Source: Triticum aestivum (Eukaryota > Streptophyta > Magnoliopsida > Poales > Poaceae). From it: a stretch of DNA of 64,000 nucleotides. Positions 32,729 to 44,615 of the stretch are shown here, one piece after another. Location of the stretch: NCBI RefSeq assembly GCF_018294505.1, contig NC_057796.1, forward strand, positions 266,980,905-267,044,904, given 5' to 3'. The notes below the pieces were generated by a model. The model saw only the letters and a program-made list of their open reading frames with translations. It had not been told where the DNA came from and did no database searches. The first letter of the stretch is position 1. Every line of letters starts with the position of its first letter. Made by a program: the position numbers and the translations under genes.

Positions 32729-33424
32729 ATGCCGCATCACGATGGTCTGCCCTTAGTGTTCCAGTTTCCTGAGGAAGACACCCAGCCGGAGTCTCAAGAA
32801 CATAAGGAACTTTGGGACGAGCTTGAACTGGCCTTGCGGGAAGACGCCGCGCCTGTCCCCGATCCCGTTCCGGCTCCCGTCGCCCCGACTGCGCCAGCGC
32901 CCATTCCCGTGGCATTGATGGGCTGGGAGCCACACATTGTCGCCGAGCTTGATCCCACGGGGTTCCACGAGGTCCCTGCCTACTTTCACGTGCCCGTGCA
33001 CCTGCCAACGCATGCGCCTGCGCGTGCACTGACGCCCACGCCCGTGCCGGTGCCCGTGCACCTGCCAGCGCATGCGCCTGCGCATGCACTGACGTGCGCG
33101 CCCGTGCCGGTGCCCGTGCACACGAATGTCTCCGCCGCGCTATTGACAGCGCATGTCCCTATGCGGGTGCCAGTGCCCCCCTCAGCGGCATGGATGGCCG
33201 CCGTCGACCACTTCCTTGCACCAACGCCAGTCGCCTCCTCCCGCCAGTTGACTCGCTCCGAAGTCCAGACATTTTGGACTTCCTTGAAGCTAGGCCAACG
33301 TCCAGGAGTACGCCAACAACGGCGCAAGACGCCGCCGTCCCCGTCGGTCAGTGGCCCGACGACACACAGAGCACGGCAGAGGAGCCGCTTCCCACCGCGA
33401 GACGCCCCCGCCGCCGCCACGTAA
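32729..33424 (+). CDS. Hypothetical proline/alanine-rich protein with internal repeats
   Basis: A 231-codon single frame starting MPHHDGLPLVFQFPEEDTQP. After an acidic N-terminus (EHKELWDELELALRED) comes a repetitive middle in which a 60-bp unit occurs twice in tandem (32991-33050, 33051-33110), encoding VPVHLP.HAPA.ALT..PVP. The C-terminus is basic and serine/proline-rich. Upstream 32640-32720 is pyrimidine-rich leader-like sequence. The frame has the high third-position GC of grass genes, but the same GC gives an overlapping frame on the other strand. No domain recognised. It could be an orphan gene or chance in a GC-rich insert. Confidence 0.4.
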   Translation: MPHHDGLPLVFQFPEEDTQPESQEHKELWDELELALREDAAPVPDPVPAPVAPTAPAPIPVALMGWEPHIVAELDPTGFHEVPAYFHVPVHLPTHAPARALTPTPVPVPVHLPAHAPAHALTCAPVPVPVHTNVSAALLTAHVPMRVPVPPSAAWMAAVDHFLAPTPVASSRQLTRSEVQTFWTSLKLGQRPGVRQQRRKTPPSPSVSGPTTHRARQRSRFPPRDAPAAAT

Positions 33425-34549
33425 TCTAAATTTGCCATGAAAAACGTTCGGATTGCCATGCTTAAAATCCGAACGTTTATCATTTCCGTTTATTTTATAT
33501 CGATCGTCGTATAATTTAAATTCGGAGTTAGACTGAACGAAATGTATGGTTTGATCGATTGAATGTTCTGCTAGAGCCGTATAAAATTAAATATAAAACG
33601 TCATCAAGCCACATGTATTCCTTGTCATCCAATGACCTAGACTTCTTCAATGTCGAGCGCTCAACACGTTTAGCGTGCAGTTGATTTCATGCCAAAAATA
33701 GTGCTAATCACATGACAACACGCAAATAATATCCTAGTAGTTAATATCCGCATGCACTTAATATACTTCCAAATTAACGTGCATTGCACGTACACACTGA
33801 CTAGTGCTGCTAGTACGTGAAACTGGTGTCGTGACTCGTGAACGCGTCCAGATATGGTCAACGGCAACATCGCCCGCTAGTTCTTCCTGTTTGCCCATGC
33901 GTCCAAACGCTGAAGGGGAGGAGAGAGAGAGCACATATGGAACCCACCAGTAAGTGAAGGCGAATAGTACTAAAAATAATATTACATGTTGTCCATTAAT
34001 TAGGATGTGGTAATATAAAAACATTATGTGAACAAAGGGGGTACAACAAACATTGCTATTCTACGTATGTTGCCTATTGACGTGCGGCTTGAAGGCCCGG
34101 TCGCATGTTCGATCCTCGTCCTTTATTTTTTAATTTGTATATGGGTCCAAATTTGTTTCATGACATGTGGGCCCCTCGGTGTGTAGTTTGTATCACTTTA
34201 ATTTGTGAGTCGAAATTTGTTCCATTCCAAGTGGACTATCGGTGTGTAGTTTTGTAGCTTATTTATAATAATTAAAGAGAACAACATAGCTTTTTCAATA
34301 ATACCATGGTGCAACGTTGAAGGCGAGAAAGGACGTGCGAGAGAGTGATGACCGAGCCAGAGGGAAATCAACTAGGGGAGTTGCGTGGGTTGCAACGGTG
34401 TTTGGAGTAGTTGTGGGCTGAATGCTACGAAAATATAATCTAAACTGACCGGAATAAATGCCTACACAAATTAATCCAAGGTTGGAGTGCCCCTCGCAAT
34501 GTAAATAGCTCCGGCTTTGCGAGGGATGGAGAGGTAGTAGCTTCAACGC
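33425..34549. other. AT-rich intergenic region, no gene seen
   Basis: An inverted pair (AAACGTTCGGATTGCCATG / CTTAAAATCCGAACGTTTA) near 33440-33480 could form a small hairpin. The rest shows ordered weak similarity to 29.5-31.0 kb. Confidence 0.4.
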
Positions 34550-35250
34550 GTGGAAGATACGGTGTGAGAAAGCGAGGTCAATTGAGAGACATATAGATAG
34601 AGAGACAAAGTGAGTGTGGTTCGACATTCATTGAACAAATATATATGCTCTGGAGAGATATTTTCCGATTGAGATTTTTGGCAAGGGTGAGGGCTGTAAG
34701 ATAGAGCTTGAGAGATGATCCAGTCACAGACGTGTAGATATATTTTGTGCGTGGGAGGAAGCAAGGTCAACCGATCACATAGGGTCGTCGTGCGATCGAA
34801 AGAGTGAGACGGGTTGGAGAGAGTGACCTAGATAGACGATGTGCGTGAGAGAGTATACAATGTGAATAGGTCGAATTGGGCTCAAACATGGTGATATATC
34901 GTTTTTGTCCGAGAAAGAGCGAGGTCAATCGAGACATACGGAGAGAGAGAGAGAGATAGAGTGAGCGTGGCCCACCATGAGGTCGAAAGAGTGGCGGCAG
35001 CTTGGATGGACTGACCTAGATAGACAATCTGCGTGAGAGAGTACAGAGTGTGTCGATCGAGGCCCGAACAGGGAGATATATCATTTGTGTGTGAAAGAAA
35101 ACGAGGTTAAACGAGACTCAGATAAAGAGAGCGAGATTGAGCGAGTGTGGCCCGCCGTGCAGAAGAAAGAGTGAGACAGTCTCGAGGGAGTGACCTAGAT
35201 ATACAACGTGCGTGCGTGCGCACGAGAGGTTGGGGGGCTAGATAGGCAAT
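34550..35250. repeat. ~185-bp purine-rich tandem array
   Basis: GTGACCTAGATAGAC-type landmarks recur at about 34824, 35013 and 35192 (spacings 189 and 179). GAAAGCGAGGTCAAT..GAGACATA, GAGTGTGGCCC and GCGTGAGAGAGTA recur in the same order. The strand is GA-rich throughout. Confidence 0.7.
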
Positions 35251-35729
35251 GCATGTACTTAGCACGAGAGGGTGAGAGGGAGAGGGGGGAGAGAGAGATA
35301 AATACATTTGGTAACAGAGTGGAAAAAGGGGTTGTGTAGTTGAGAGACTTAGAGATCGAAACATGGAGAGAAAGAATGAACGTGTGTTGGAAACCGATAG
35401 CTTCCTAAGGTGGTTAGGAGAGGAAGATTGACCGATACAGGAAGTATGTAGCGTTTGTGCGGGGGGGGGGCTAAAAACAACATTTGAATATACATAGTAC
35501 GAGACTTAATATTGATGTTTCAATTCGGTGTACATTCGGTGCAAAACAGTTCATTTTAAGTTGTCTGAAATGACTTACAAAAGTGAACGGATGGAGTATC
35601 TCGTTTCGAATGACTAATTATTGCAAGGAAAACACGGGCATGGTAATACATACAGATTCGTTTGCAAATGAAAGAAGATTCGTTTGCATTCTCAAATGTA
35701 GGCGCACCAGGCAGACCAGGGTCGTGTCG
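35251..35729. other. Purine-rich flank and duplicated segment before the gap
   Basis: GA-rich sequence, a G run near 35460, then a segment matching 31000-31075 and 31558-31700. No gene. Confidence 0.5.
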
Positions 35730-35953
35730 NNNNNNNNNNNNNNNNNNNNNNNNNNNNNNNNNNNNNNNNNNNNNNNNNNNNNNNNNNNNNNNNNNNNNNN
35801 NNNNNNNNNNNNNNNNNNNNNNNNNNNNNNNNNNNNNNNNNNNNNNNNNNNNNNNNNNNNNNNNNNNNNNNNNNNNNNNNNNNNNNNNNNNNNNNNNNNN
35901 NNNNNNNNNNNNNNNNNNNNNNNNNNNNNNNNNNNNNNNNNNNNNNNNNNNNN
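35730..35953. other. Assembly gap (224 N)
   Basis: A run of N. Open frames read through it are meaningless. Flanking sequences match the two ends of 31700-31778, where the spacing is only ~80 bp, so the true missing length may be small. Confidence 1.
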
Positions 35954-36093
35954 CTGGCGGCCCCAATTCCAGCCCTGCAAAATCTCTCTTCTCCACCGTC
36001 CCCTTCCGCGCCCAGATTGCTCAAATTCCTAATTCGCCGCCAACCCTCGAATAGCCCCTCGTCTCGTCTCTTTCCCCACCGTTCCCAACCTCT

Positions 36094-36364
36094 GTGCCGG
36101 ACGACGACGACGGTCGCGCTTCACCACCGCACCAGAGCTACCTCATCTACGCCCTCGTCCACCGCACCGGGTGGTCCACCGACAATGTCGGCCGCCGCAA
36201 CCGACGTGCCTCACAGACACCGAGTTCCACCGCATCAGGTGCGCTTCACCGACGCCGTCTCCCAGCTCACCGGGGCTACTTCACCGAGCACATCATCGCA
36301 CCTCCGCCCCCTGAGGCCGTTGGGGCTTCACCAACGGTCTCATCCACCGCATCGTAGCGCTCCG
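36094..36364 (+). other. GC-rich possible first exon
   Basis: A Pro/Ser/Arg-rich open stretch like the first exon at 40813-41070 of the neighbouring gene. It could be the 5' exon of the gene at 36765-39400, but no donor could be fixed. Confidence 0.25.
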
Positions 36365-36764
36365 CTGCCACTCAAGATCTGCATCCGTGCGCGGCCAGCC
36401 AACGCCAGCGCATCACCCTCAACGGCTCTGAAGTGACCCGCACTCTAGCTAGGCGAGCATGCCCAAACGCTGGCCCGAACTAGGTATCCACACATCACTC
36501 CCTTGTGCACTGTTCCGACGATGTTTGGATGTCCTTTCACTGCTCTCTTAGCTTACACGCCTATGCAACTCTGACTTTAACTCTTATTTCTTCTGGAGAT
36601 ATCATCTGAAACAGGCAAATCCATTTTTAGCGAAGCATGACGGAGCTACGGGATCTGGTACACATCCTGCACACCCGTGTAACCTTGTAAGTATCTGTCC
36701 TCCGGTACAACATCAAGGTCGATTCCTCTTATTTGATCAACCATTCGCCATGTCAAAAATGCAG

Positions 36765-39400
36765 AGGGGGATGCAAGGAGCACAAGGCCTGCACATTCAA
36801 GCAAGTGGTAACATGGACTTGTACATGGAACATCCCAAGCGCAAGCAGAGCTGCAGTGAGCCTGTACAACGAGCTAGCGTAAGTCCCTGCATTTCATTTA
36901 ATTTGTACTGGCATTCGTGTATGATTTGTGTGTAGTGGCTGATCCACGAATTCAAGTTACCAGGGGGAACATTTAACTTAAAAAATACGAAGGCACTTGC
37001 ACTCCGGAAATCAACATAACTTGTGAAATGTGAAGCTACATGCATTTTGAAAACCAGCTAATGATCCAAAGTAGTTCAGATTATAAACACTAAATGATGC
37101 AAGCACCAAAAAACACAAAATGCAACATGGTGTACAAGGACTACAAACATGGTCTGTACCTGCTTGAATTATTCGTTCTCTGGCTGAAAATATCGAAGTG
37201 TAATTGCACGTATAACCAGTGCGCAAACTGCATATCAATATATCTATCCTGCACAAGTATGCCAATAGTTTCAAACAACAGATTAGAAAAGTATTTATGC
37301 TATGTTGTCATGATACGGGGACTTTCTGGTAGATGGCCTCGACATTTCCTCAAGCTATGAAACTGCACTATAATTTGCTTGTCATCAATGCGTGCAAATC
37401 TCTGTCTCTCTCAACATAGTAGATCATCATTAGACACTAAATCCTTCAATGAGCTTGCAAAATGCTTGCATTGGATCCCTCATTAGACACTATATGTTCA
37501 TCACCAGGAGCATGTAAAATGTTTGCATCAAATCCTTCATTAGCAGTCTGTTCATTAGACACTTCAGGCTCAAGAACAACATGAGCTTGTATGTTTGTAC
37601 CAGAAACTTGATTAGATACATCAGATTCAGTCAGTTCAGTATTGATTGGGGGAGTTATAAAATAAGTAGAAATTGGTTTCATTTTCTCATAGATTCCCTA
37701 CATACAAGCAGTTTTACAACACCGTCAGGTTTAACTATTGGCCAGAAATTGAAGAGTTGAATTAGATATAATCAGGGATGTGATGTACCTGCTCGTTGTG
37801 CATGCTAATTTTGCATGTTGCGACTGTCCGTTTGCGCAAGCTCGATGCCATGCTCGTGCTGCCGCCGCTGCCTCCCACGCAGGCTACACCCAGGGTTGGA
37901 TCTTCATCTTCTTGTCCTTCCGTTCGCTTGAAGCCCGGTGACCGCCCTCCAACGAGGGCGCGAGGAACTGCTGTGTCGGTTTGTCCAGCGGCGGCTAGGT
38001 TAGGAGCGAACCAGACTGGAGGCTGGAGCGAATGAATTGGGATTTTTCCTACTTTCGATCGATATGGGAGGCGCTCGTTTGGGCCGCGAGCCTGCTATAG
38101 GGCCTGCCTTGCACTTATGTTATTGGCCCATCCAAATTGAAACATTTTTTCTTCAATTTTTGCATTGTCTGCTCGTGCGTTGGGACGAACAAAACTAGCA
38201 TGGGCCAACCTGGACGACTCAAACTAGGTGCACACTTTCCAGCCACCTGAGGCGGCCGCCCATACCAGCCCCTATGGTGGCGTCGCCCCTTTTTGCTTGT
38301 ATGATTGGATAGTGAAAAATATTCCAGTGGCGCTTTTGATTTACCCACAAATGGTTGAATTGCTTGTTTCTATGAACTGAGTTCACCAATAATGTGAAGG
38401 ATGCCAGTCTTTTCATCCTATTGTAGATTGCTTAGATCTCGATATGCCAAAAGTAATCGCATGAAATATATAGTAAATGCCAGTGTGATGTGTTTGGCTA
38501 GAACTAGTCTGACTACACGTCCTCATATAACATATCAAGGACGCACCATCTTACCAGATTAACCATTCGACTTACCCATGCAGTGTGGGAAGAAAGAAGT
38601 ATTGGGACTGCGTATCCAAGCAATTGATGCCATGGACTCCTTCGTACAACCTTGTAAGCGAAAAAGAAGTTGCAGTGTGCCTGTACAAAGAACTAGCGTA
38701 AGTTCAGTTACCTGCTTCTCAGAATTTTAGTTAGCCACTTATTGCAAAATTGTTCAATTACGTTGCTTGGCTTAATTTAGTTTGCTACTGATTACATAAT
38801 GGCACAGCCTGTTAATCTTATTGTAGACTGCGCCTATCTATGTGTTTGATACTTACTGTTAAGAATTACCTGTTTGCCTTAACTTAAATATCTACTTGTT
38901 TGTTTAACTGCTTTGCTGCTGCAACAGCGGGTTACAATGATGTTAATAACTACTTTTCAGCATCCAATTGAAACTCTTTATTTCCTTGTTTGTTTAACTG
39001 GTTTGCTGTTATAACTCCCAGTTGAGATGTTTTGCTAACTCCAACTTTTCTGAATCCAATCGGAATTTTAATGGCAAAATAGGTTAGCCCAAGATCAAAG
39101 AGCGAGGTCCCCATGGACGTTGCATCATCCCACAACAGTGACACCGGCCCAATCGTGCATTATGAATTGCCAACTGCTGATGCTCTAGAGGCTAAACTAG
39201 TGGTAGAAAGAGATTCTGCTTCTGCACTTAGAGATGAAGTTGACATGTTGAGGAAGCAAACAGCACAATCACAAGCAGTACTCAAGACAACCATTAAATA
39301 TTTGGTGGATTTCAAAACGAAGCAAGCTGAGACTGACCAGATTGTTAAGGTCCTGAAGGAAAAAAGGAGATTAAATTACTACTTGGTAAATCATAGGTGA
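36765..39400 (+). CDS. TNPA-like coiled-coil gene, partial model
   Basis: Three exons have good borders and whole codon numbers: 36765-36878 (acceptor AATGCAG, donor GTAAGT), 38584-38697 (acceptor CATGCAG, donor GTAAGT) and 39083-39400 (acceptor AAAATAG, ends at a stop). The first two, both 114 nt, encode related peptides ending KRKQSCSEPVQRAS and KRKRSCSVPVQRTS, so one is a duplicate and they may belong to tandem or alternative versions. The last exon has a coiled-coil, LEAKLVVERDSASALRDEVD, resembling LQSQVLAERHSATQLRLEVL in the last exon of the gene at 40813-45936. An earlier short exon may end at 36687 (CNL, donor GTAAGT). Function is unproven; family membership is inferred from the neighbour. 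Confidence 0.45.
36990..38580. other. Intronic or intergenic stretch, no gene seen
   Basis: Between the duplicated 114-nt exons. The minus frame at 37446-37682 (SNEGSNASILQ-type repeats) contains imperfect ~60-bp tandem repeats with TCATTAGACACT and is not convincing as a gene. Confidence 0.4.
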
Positions 39401-40214
39401 AATGTTCTTTCCATAGTTGAATAACCTTTGTGTTGTCTATTCATGTAATCAATCAAACCATTTGTTTTAGAGATCATGTAATAATTGTTTTTTTGTTTGT
39501 AATTTTATTTGAGCACAAGTCTGTATTAATTGATAAGACTCGGAGACATTTCATTTGGATTGCTGTGCCAGACCTACAAATATGCCAATCGGGCTGAATG
39601 TGCATTCAACAATAGTAGTAGTATAGATGGACCATAAGTGGCATGCATCGGAAAGGGCCAAGATGCTGGCTAAAAAAAGGATGCTGTTGTAGCCAAAAAA
39701 AAGTACAGCGGCCTGGCTTATGTATGTTAGTTGATATTATTGATCCATATACTCTATAAGTGTTTATATGTCTGTTAGTTCTGTACATTCTTGGTTGATT
39801 GACTCGGTATTTGAATCTTGATACATCGCTTGTGTACATATCTAAATGGGAGTACACATTATGCTGCGTGTGACATTTGAGTTGGACATGAAGTGTTCCA
39901 AATATCCGAATTCACCTTAAACTGGATTCTAGTTTCTGAATTTGAGTATCGGCATTTGTAAACCATATTCATATATGACCGTGGAATACATCTTTGTCGT
40001 ACTTTTGAAGATATATAAAAACACATAGAATGATTTATAAAGATTCATATAGGAATACAAAATGGATTCAAATTTAGTTGCCAGGGTAAACTTGCATGCT
40101 TATTGTCCCAAAATTCGAAAGAAGCAGCAAAATGTCCACTCCCACGTCGGCTGCCCGAAGCCAAGTGTTTGGGAGATGGAAATTACTGTCTACCCATTAC
40201 ACGACAATCCATCG
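39401..40214. other. 3' flank and intergenic DNA, no gene seen
   Basis: AT-rich with no recognisable element. Confidence 0.4.
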
Positions 40215-40650
40215 GCCCGATTCCCACTGCTCTAAATAGGGGTAGGTTAGTAACTTCAATTAGACGTGACACGACCGCCTCTGAGCCCATTCCGACACGG
40301 TGGGCGTCAAACATGGGCGGTAAAACTCATTTGATTCAAGCTCGTCCGAAAGACCTCTGTTTCCCCCTCCATTCCCCATTCATACACGGTGGGCGGCAAA
40401 ACAAACTCGACTCGGCCGAAATCGATGTAGGCAAATATTTTCAATAGGGGCAGGTTTGTAACTTCACTCAGACGTGACACAACCGCCCTACCTGTCAGCC
40501 CCGTTCATACACCGTGGGCGCCAACCACCCTCTCCTCGCCCGAAATCGCTCTGGGCAAATATTGGCGAGATGCGAGATTACCGTCCTATCCCCAACCGAT
40601 GAGACATCCAAAATTTAAATGGGGGCTAAGTTCGTAACTTTCCCATATTT
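40215..40650 (+). promoter_or_regulatory. Repeated upstream module of the TNPA-like gene
   Basis: GGGGTAGGTTAGTAACTTCA at 40220, GGGGCAGGTTTGTAACTTCA at 40446 and a weaker GGGGGCTAAGTTCGTAACTT at 40621. Each is followed or preceded by GACGTGACAC, ACACGGTGGGCG and CCGAAATCG words. The three diverged modules end 160 bp before the start codon at 40813. Confidence 0.4.
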
Positions 40651-41070
40651 CAGACAGGCGCGTCCTAAAAACATGATTCCCCGTACCTCTCCCTCCATTT
40701 TCCCATTCATACAGCATCCGCGCTAGCACACCCCATCCCCACACCAGCCTCCGGCTGCCACCCCATCCATCGTCGCCGTCCTCCACCACATCCATCGCCA
40801 CCGTCCTCCACCATGTCGGAGCGCCTACCAAGACCGCGTCGTCCACTGCTAGAGATGGATGTTTCTCATCCACGGCGACAGACCAATAGCCTTGCATCGC
40901 GTCCTCTCGCTTCATCGGCGCCGTCGTCCTCTTTGTCGGGGCCGCTCACACGACCTTCTCTTCCACCACAACGGGACTTATCCCCCGATGCACCCGTCTA
41001 CCGTCGCAGATCTGCTTCAACGCCACCGACAGCCATCGCACCCCCGATGCCTACACGGCGCGCAAGAGAG

Positions 41071-42783
41071 GTGGTACTTCATATCTCGTCAACTTTTTGA
41101 TCTCAACCAGAAAATAGATCTTAACTTGGTTACTCTACTTTCTTTTCAACTCTTAGAATTTAGTTCTTAGTTCGAAGCAAACAATGGATGCTAAATATCA
41201 TTTCTCCGGTTTGCAGCTTCAAATATGCCATGGCACAGCCATAATACGATTTAATTGATCATGCTTAGGGTTTAATTGATCATGTTGGTTCCGTGGTGGT
41301 TTCTTTAATAGAAATTGGAGGGGAACCCCTCTTTTGCTAAAAAACTTATGCTTAGAGTTTCCCCCTTTTATGATCACTATACGATCAGAATACGTGCTTC
41401 GTGTCATAATAACACTGCTCCACCCATCAAGCTAAACAAAGTTGTTTAATTGGTCAGCTAAATGTTCCTAAATTAGTTTCAAAAATGCATGTTCGCCGCT
41501 CGGGTGTGTATCTCTACAGGGTGCCCACGGTGGGCCGGCCCACCCTGGGATTTTGGGTCATCCCAGGCCCCGATTCCCCTCTGTTCTGCTGCGCACTTCC
41601 GATGTCTACTCGCCCCCAGCCGCCTGCCTCGCCGGCGACTTGCCGTCCCTGGACGGCATGACTCTAGGAGGAGACGCCGGACTAACAGGAGACCAGGAGC
41701 CGCTCGCCCAGCAGCGTCACCGCTGCCCGGGCGCGCCGCCGTGCCTACCTTCCCAGTCCGTTCAGGGCTCAGGCGTGCAGCACCCACCAAGCCAACCCGA
41801 TTTATCCTGAGATATGTCCTCAACACTCAGCAGCCACTCCTCATCACCCATTTTCTAATTGATTCATTACTCATTAGGCAGGACTGTCATTAGGGTTTGT
41901 TGTGTGCTCAGTGCTACCTACACTTAATGGTTCAGATGTATTTCGGTAATCTTTAGTACCTCTAAAGTTCACAGGGTTTTCAAAATTCCGGCCCTCGGAA
42001 CACAAACTAGTCATTTTGGATTGTTGGTCGTAGTGACATTGACCCAGATTACTACTGCAAGCCAGGTTTGTTGACAATTTTACTTGTCTTTCTTACTCAT
42101 TCGATATAATATCCAATTATTCACGTCGATTAGTTGCAAACAATAAGTGCTAGACAAACTTCTTCATTCAGATTTTGGACGGTCTCTTACTGCAGTTACA
42201 ATTCTGCATACTTGTCCTAGTAAGCTCACAAGTAAATGATTGATTCACTACATCTATGCTTGCCTTGTCATATTTGTTGTCAATATTCTTTTAGGGTGGA
42301 CCACCCTGTTTCTAAATACTGGAACCGTAGACATGAGTGAATAGTATTTCTCTATGTGATCTCTTCCATCATGTATGGGTAACGAACACTGCATTGTATA
42401 GAAAGAAAGTGTCATTTCCAGCTTTTACATAGGTTTCGATCTTTTACATGGAATACAATCTGCCTACTTGCTTTGTGTCGCACTACCAACACTCCACCCT
42501 TGAAGCTAAACATTACGCCACTCATAATTGCTTAGTTTATTTGTTCAAATACGAATTTCATATGATTCTAATGTTCCTACTTCAGTTTTGAAATGTGTGC
42601 CTGCCTGTTATAGAGACATAAGGGGTTTGTATTTCTGTGTGTGGTCTGGTTAGCACGGTTGGGGAGGTGAACTTTGCATATGCAGGGGTTTATAGGGAGA
42701 CACTCTCCGAGTTGAATCCCCAATGCATTCCATAGATAATCTGACTACTTTTTATGTTTTCATGAATCTCAGATTCTGAATAG
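41071..42783. other. First intron of the TNPA-like gene
   Basis: 1.7 kb. A GC-rich part (41510-41820) has an arginine/proline-rich open frame on each strand with no support as a gene. It lies between AGGGTGCCCACGGTGGGCCG and AGGGTGGACCACCCTG, words that suggest an inserted piece. Confidence 0.4.
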
Positions 42784-44535
42784 CATCATAATGATTATGA
42801 GCTTGCGCGCATGAAAAGAATAAAGCAGAACAATGCCATGGCTGTCAAACTTGGCATTAAGGGACTGAAATCAAGTCTGGATGCAATGCAATGCAAACGC
42901 TCTCCACCTACAGATTCATGCTCAGAATATGATCCTAACAGTGATTCTGAGCTAGAGGGAGACCTAAGTCAATGTAGCTCCCTAGTGGAGGAGTCAGAGG
43001 AAGATGCCCTATCTTATTCACCCATCAAGGTACTTGCTCTAACTTTCCAAGGTTACATTGCTCGCACATATCTTGCAACTGATGCTTTGCATTGCTTCTA
43101 CTTTGTTGAACTGCCATTAGCTTAGTTTACACATCGTGTATGTGAATACGCCCTGCCTATCCATTTTCAGTACATATTCCATCTGTCATCATACCATATT
43201 TAGCCATTCAAATGCTGTTCTTGTGTATCAGACGTTCAAAAGGAAGAGGGCGATTGTTGATCGTGGAGGAGCACAAGCAAAGTATTTGGAAAAGGTAGTG
43301 GCACCTGATAAATCAAATAGCCGAATAGGTGTAGTTGCAATATCACCTGACCCACAAAATACCCCAACTCTAGCAGACTCTAGCCCTACTACACTGGTCA
43401 TTTCTGATGCCCCAATTCAGCAGACCCCAACTGCAGCAAACAGTATGATTATGCCAGTTGACATAGCACCAGCTGTACGACGCAAAACCCCCATTCCAGC
43501 AAAGTTCCACCTCAACCTGAAGTTCACCCACGTGGAGCCTTTACTAGTCGGAGTGGTAAGACTACAACCGATCCTCTTCCCCAATGCCAGCGTTGTATGT
43601 ACCACCTGCCTTCTACCCTAGCCGGCCCAATACCTTCTCCGCAGGGACCTCAACAGTCCACTACTTCTGCTGTTACACCAAATCCAGTTGCCAAATCCCT
43701 TTTCGAACCAGAGAGAGCCCCAATTGCAGCAAATAGGACCCCTGTTCCATTTCTTCCCAGTTTAGAAGACGAAGCTTATGTTGTTGTCAGGAACTTTGTG
43801 CGCATCTTTCCTTCATGGAAAGATTATACCGCAGACACAGAACAATTTCCAGTCTTCCTCCGCAACTTACGCGTAAGTAATGTACTAATGTTATTCATGG
43901 TCATTACTGCATATGTTTCTGCTGACAGAAGACACAAGATTTCATTCTTTTAAATAGGCGAGGAGCAAACTGGATTGTGATGACGAGCAAGGGTTGGTTG
44001 CGCTTTTCAAGCACTCGTTGATGAAGTATCATTCCTACCTGAGGCAAGCGCACTTCGATGGCAATCCTCTGAACGAAATTTCTGTAAAGTCTCCGGTGCT
44101 GCATTTATCCAACGGTGACTAGAATAATCTTGTTACACATTGGTCTCGGCTGCAGCATAAGGTACTGTCTCTGATATCACATCACAATTTGAACTACATT
44201 TCTGCATTTGCCTTAATGTCTCACTTGTACGAAAACTGTTAGCATAAGAACATTCATTCTCAAGGGACCACAGAATCTCGCAACTATACTGCACACTGCA
44301 TTGCTCTTGTGAGTACCTCTTGCCCTGTATGACCATACTTACTTTCATAGCTGTTTGATTATGTAGCATCACTGCACATGTTAGCCTCGTAATCGTCCAT
44401 TTGGTGGACATTATAAGATCCGTATGGACTCTTACATAAATTTAGAATCAACCCAATGCTTTTGAATAGGTTTAGCTCTGCAGTCCTCTTGTAAGGATTG
44501 AACGTGGTCTATTACTGTACTTACATTAACAGCTA

Positions 44536-44615
44536 CTCCCTCCGTCCCATAATATAAAAACGTTTTGTACAGTACACCAGTGTTCAAAACACTCTTGTAT
44601 TATGGGAAGAGGGAT
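44536..44615. mobile_element. Small Stowaway MITE, Hades type, decayed
   Basis: CTCCCTCCGTCCCATAATAT at the left, TATTATGGGAAGAGGGA at the right, about 80 bp, in the sixth intron of the TNPA-like gene. Confidence 0.75.

Noticed and set aside
35556..36054. Open frames on both strands across 35730-35953
   Set aside because: They read through the run of N.
41479..41893. Arg/Pro-rich frames on both strands in the first intron of the TNPA-like gene
   Set aside because: GC-driven, no recognisable domain, and no splice borders that would join them in frame to the neighbouring exons.
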